Made by a program: the position numbers and the translations under genes
Shown here: piece by piece, positions 63,991 to 64,000 of the stretch
Position numbering within the stretch: the first letter of the stretch is position 1
How the letters are laid out: every line of letters begins with the position of its first letter
Source of the DNA: Bacteroidales bacterium
GTDB lineage: Bacteria > Bacteroidota > Bacteroidia > Bacteroidales > F082
Assembly (NCBI GenBank): GCA_016936355.1
Contig: JAFGYB010000001.1
Coordinates: forward strand, 62,001-126,000
Length of the DNA: 64,000 bases
Direction of reading: 5' to 3'
The notes under the pieces: generated by a model
Database searches by the model: none
What the model saw: only the letters and a program-made list of their open reading frames with translations
What the model was told of the DNA's origin: nothing

Positions 63991-64000
63991 ATGAACAAGA
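63991..64000 (+). CDS. Possible start of a further gene, cut by the window edge
   Basis: An ATG at 63991 (MNK visible), 5 nt after the previous stop, is open to the window end. The spacing is like that of operon neighbours, but only three codons are visible. Confidence 0.25.

Overview
The window looks like ordinary chromosome of a member of the Bacteroidota, probably an anaerobic or facultative member of the class Bacteroidia. The basis is mixed. Most genes are preceded by the phylum's TAnnTTTG -7 promoter element and lack a purine-rich ribosome binding site. Rho carries the long Asn/Lys/Gln-rich insertion usual in this phylum. A DUF349 repeat protein, a DUF7033-type deacetylase, a fused E1 alpha/beta dehydrogenase and a GNAT-headed arginine operon are also typical. 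The flavodiiron protein and the DUF134/NifX pair suggest low-oxygen life. The species cannot be named from the sequence alone. I saw no rRNA, tRNA, CRISPR array, transposase or phage gene.

Layout. 1-6024: end of a flavodiiron protein, a secreted unknown, a deacetylase/acyltransferase pair, upp and a MacB-type permease. 6025-7062: an AT-rich 0.6 kb region with repeated operator-like sites, then an XRE regulator. 7117-10168: ndk, and divergently an NrnA-like phosphoesterase with two FKBP lipoproteins. 10220-13160: MATE pump, APS reductase and a membrane protein. 13273-17721: a Mur ligase, rho and an SDR epimerase. 17975-22441: acyl-CoA ligase and an AddB-like nuclease. 22574-30490: two large hybrid histidine kinases with CheR and CheB. 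On the minus strand, 36811-30419: a secreted EEP-fold phosphatase, a 1378-residue AsmA-like protein and an Nramp relative. 36957-39115: DUF134, NifX-like and a trans-sulfuration enzyme. 39295-49876: DUF349 protein, a lipoprotein, aroC, clpC, gyrA and a TPR protein. 50154-50945: an AT-rich PIN-like gene between two 16-bp direct repeats. 58943-51789: an arginine operon (GNAT, argG, argC, argD, argB, argE, argH) with a short arginine-rich leader ORF upstream. 59247-64000: ppk2, fused E1, a DUF493-like protein, the fluoride channel crcB and a conserved unknown.

The most interesting signal is the arginine leader at 59129-58944 (minus strand). A promoter-like TACTTTTG is followed after 8 nt by a 36-codon ORF whose end reads NRRLRRLRA-stop, then by a hairpin with a U-rich tail. 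One arm of that hairpin can also pair with an identical element inside the leader ORF. This is the layout expected of ribosome-mediated attenuation responding to arginine, placed directly before the arginine genes. Second in interest are the PIN-like cassette between direct repeats, and the regulator gene with five copies of its putative operator.
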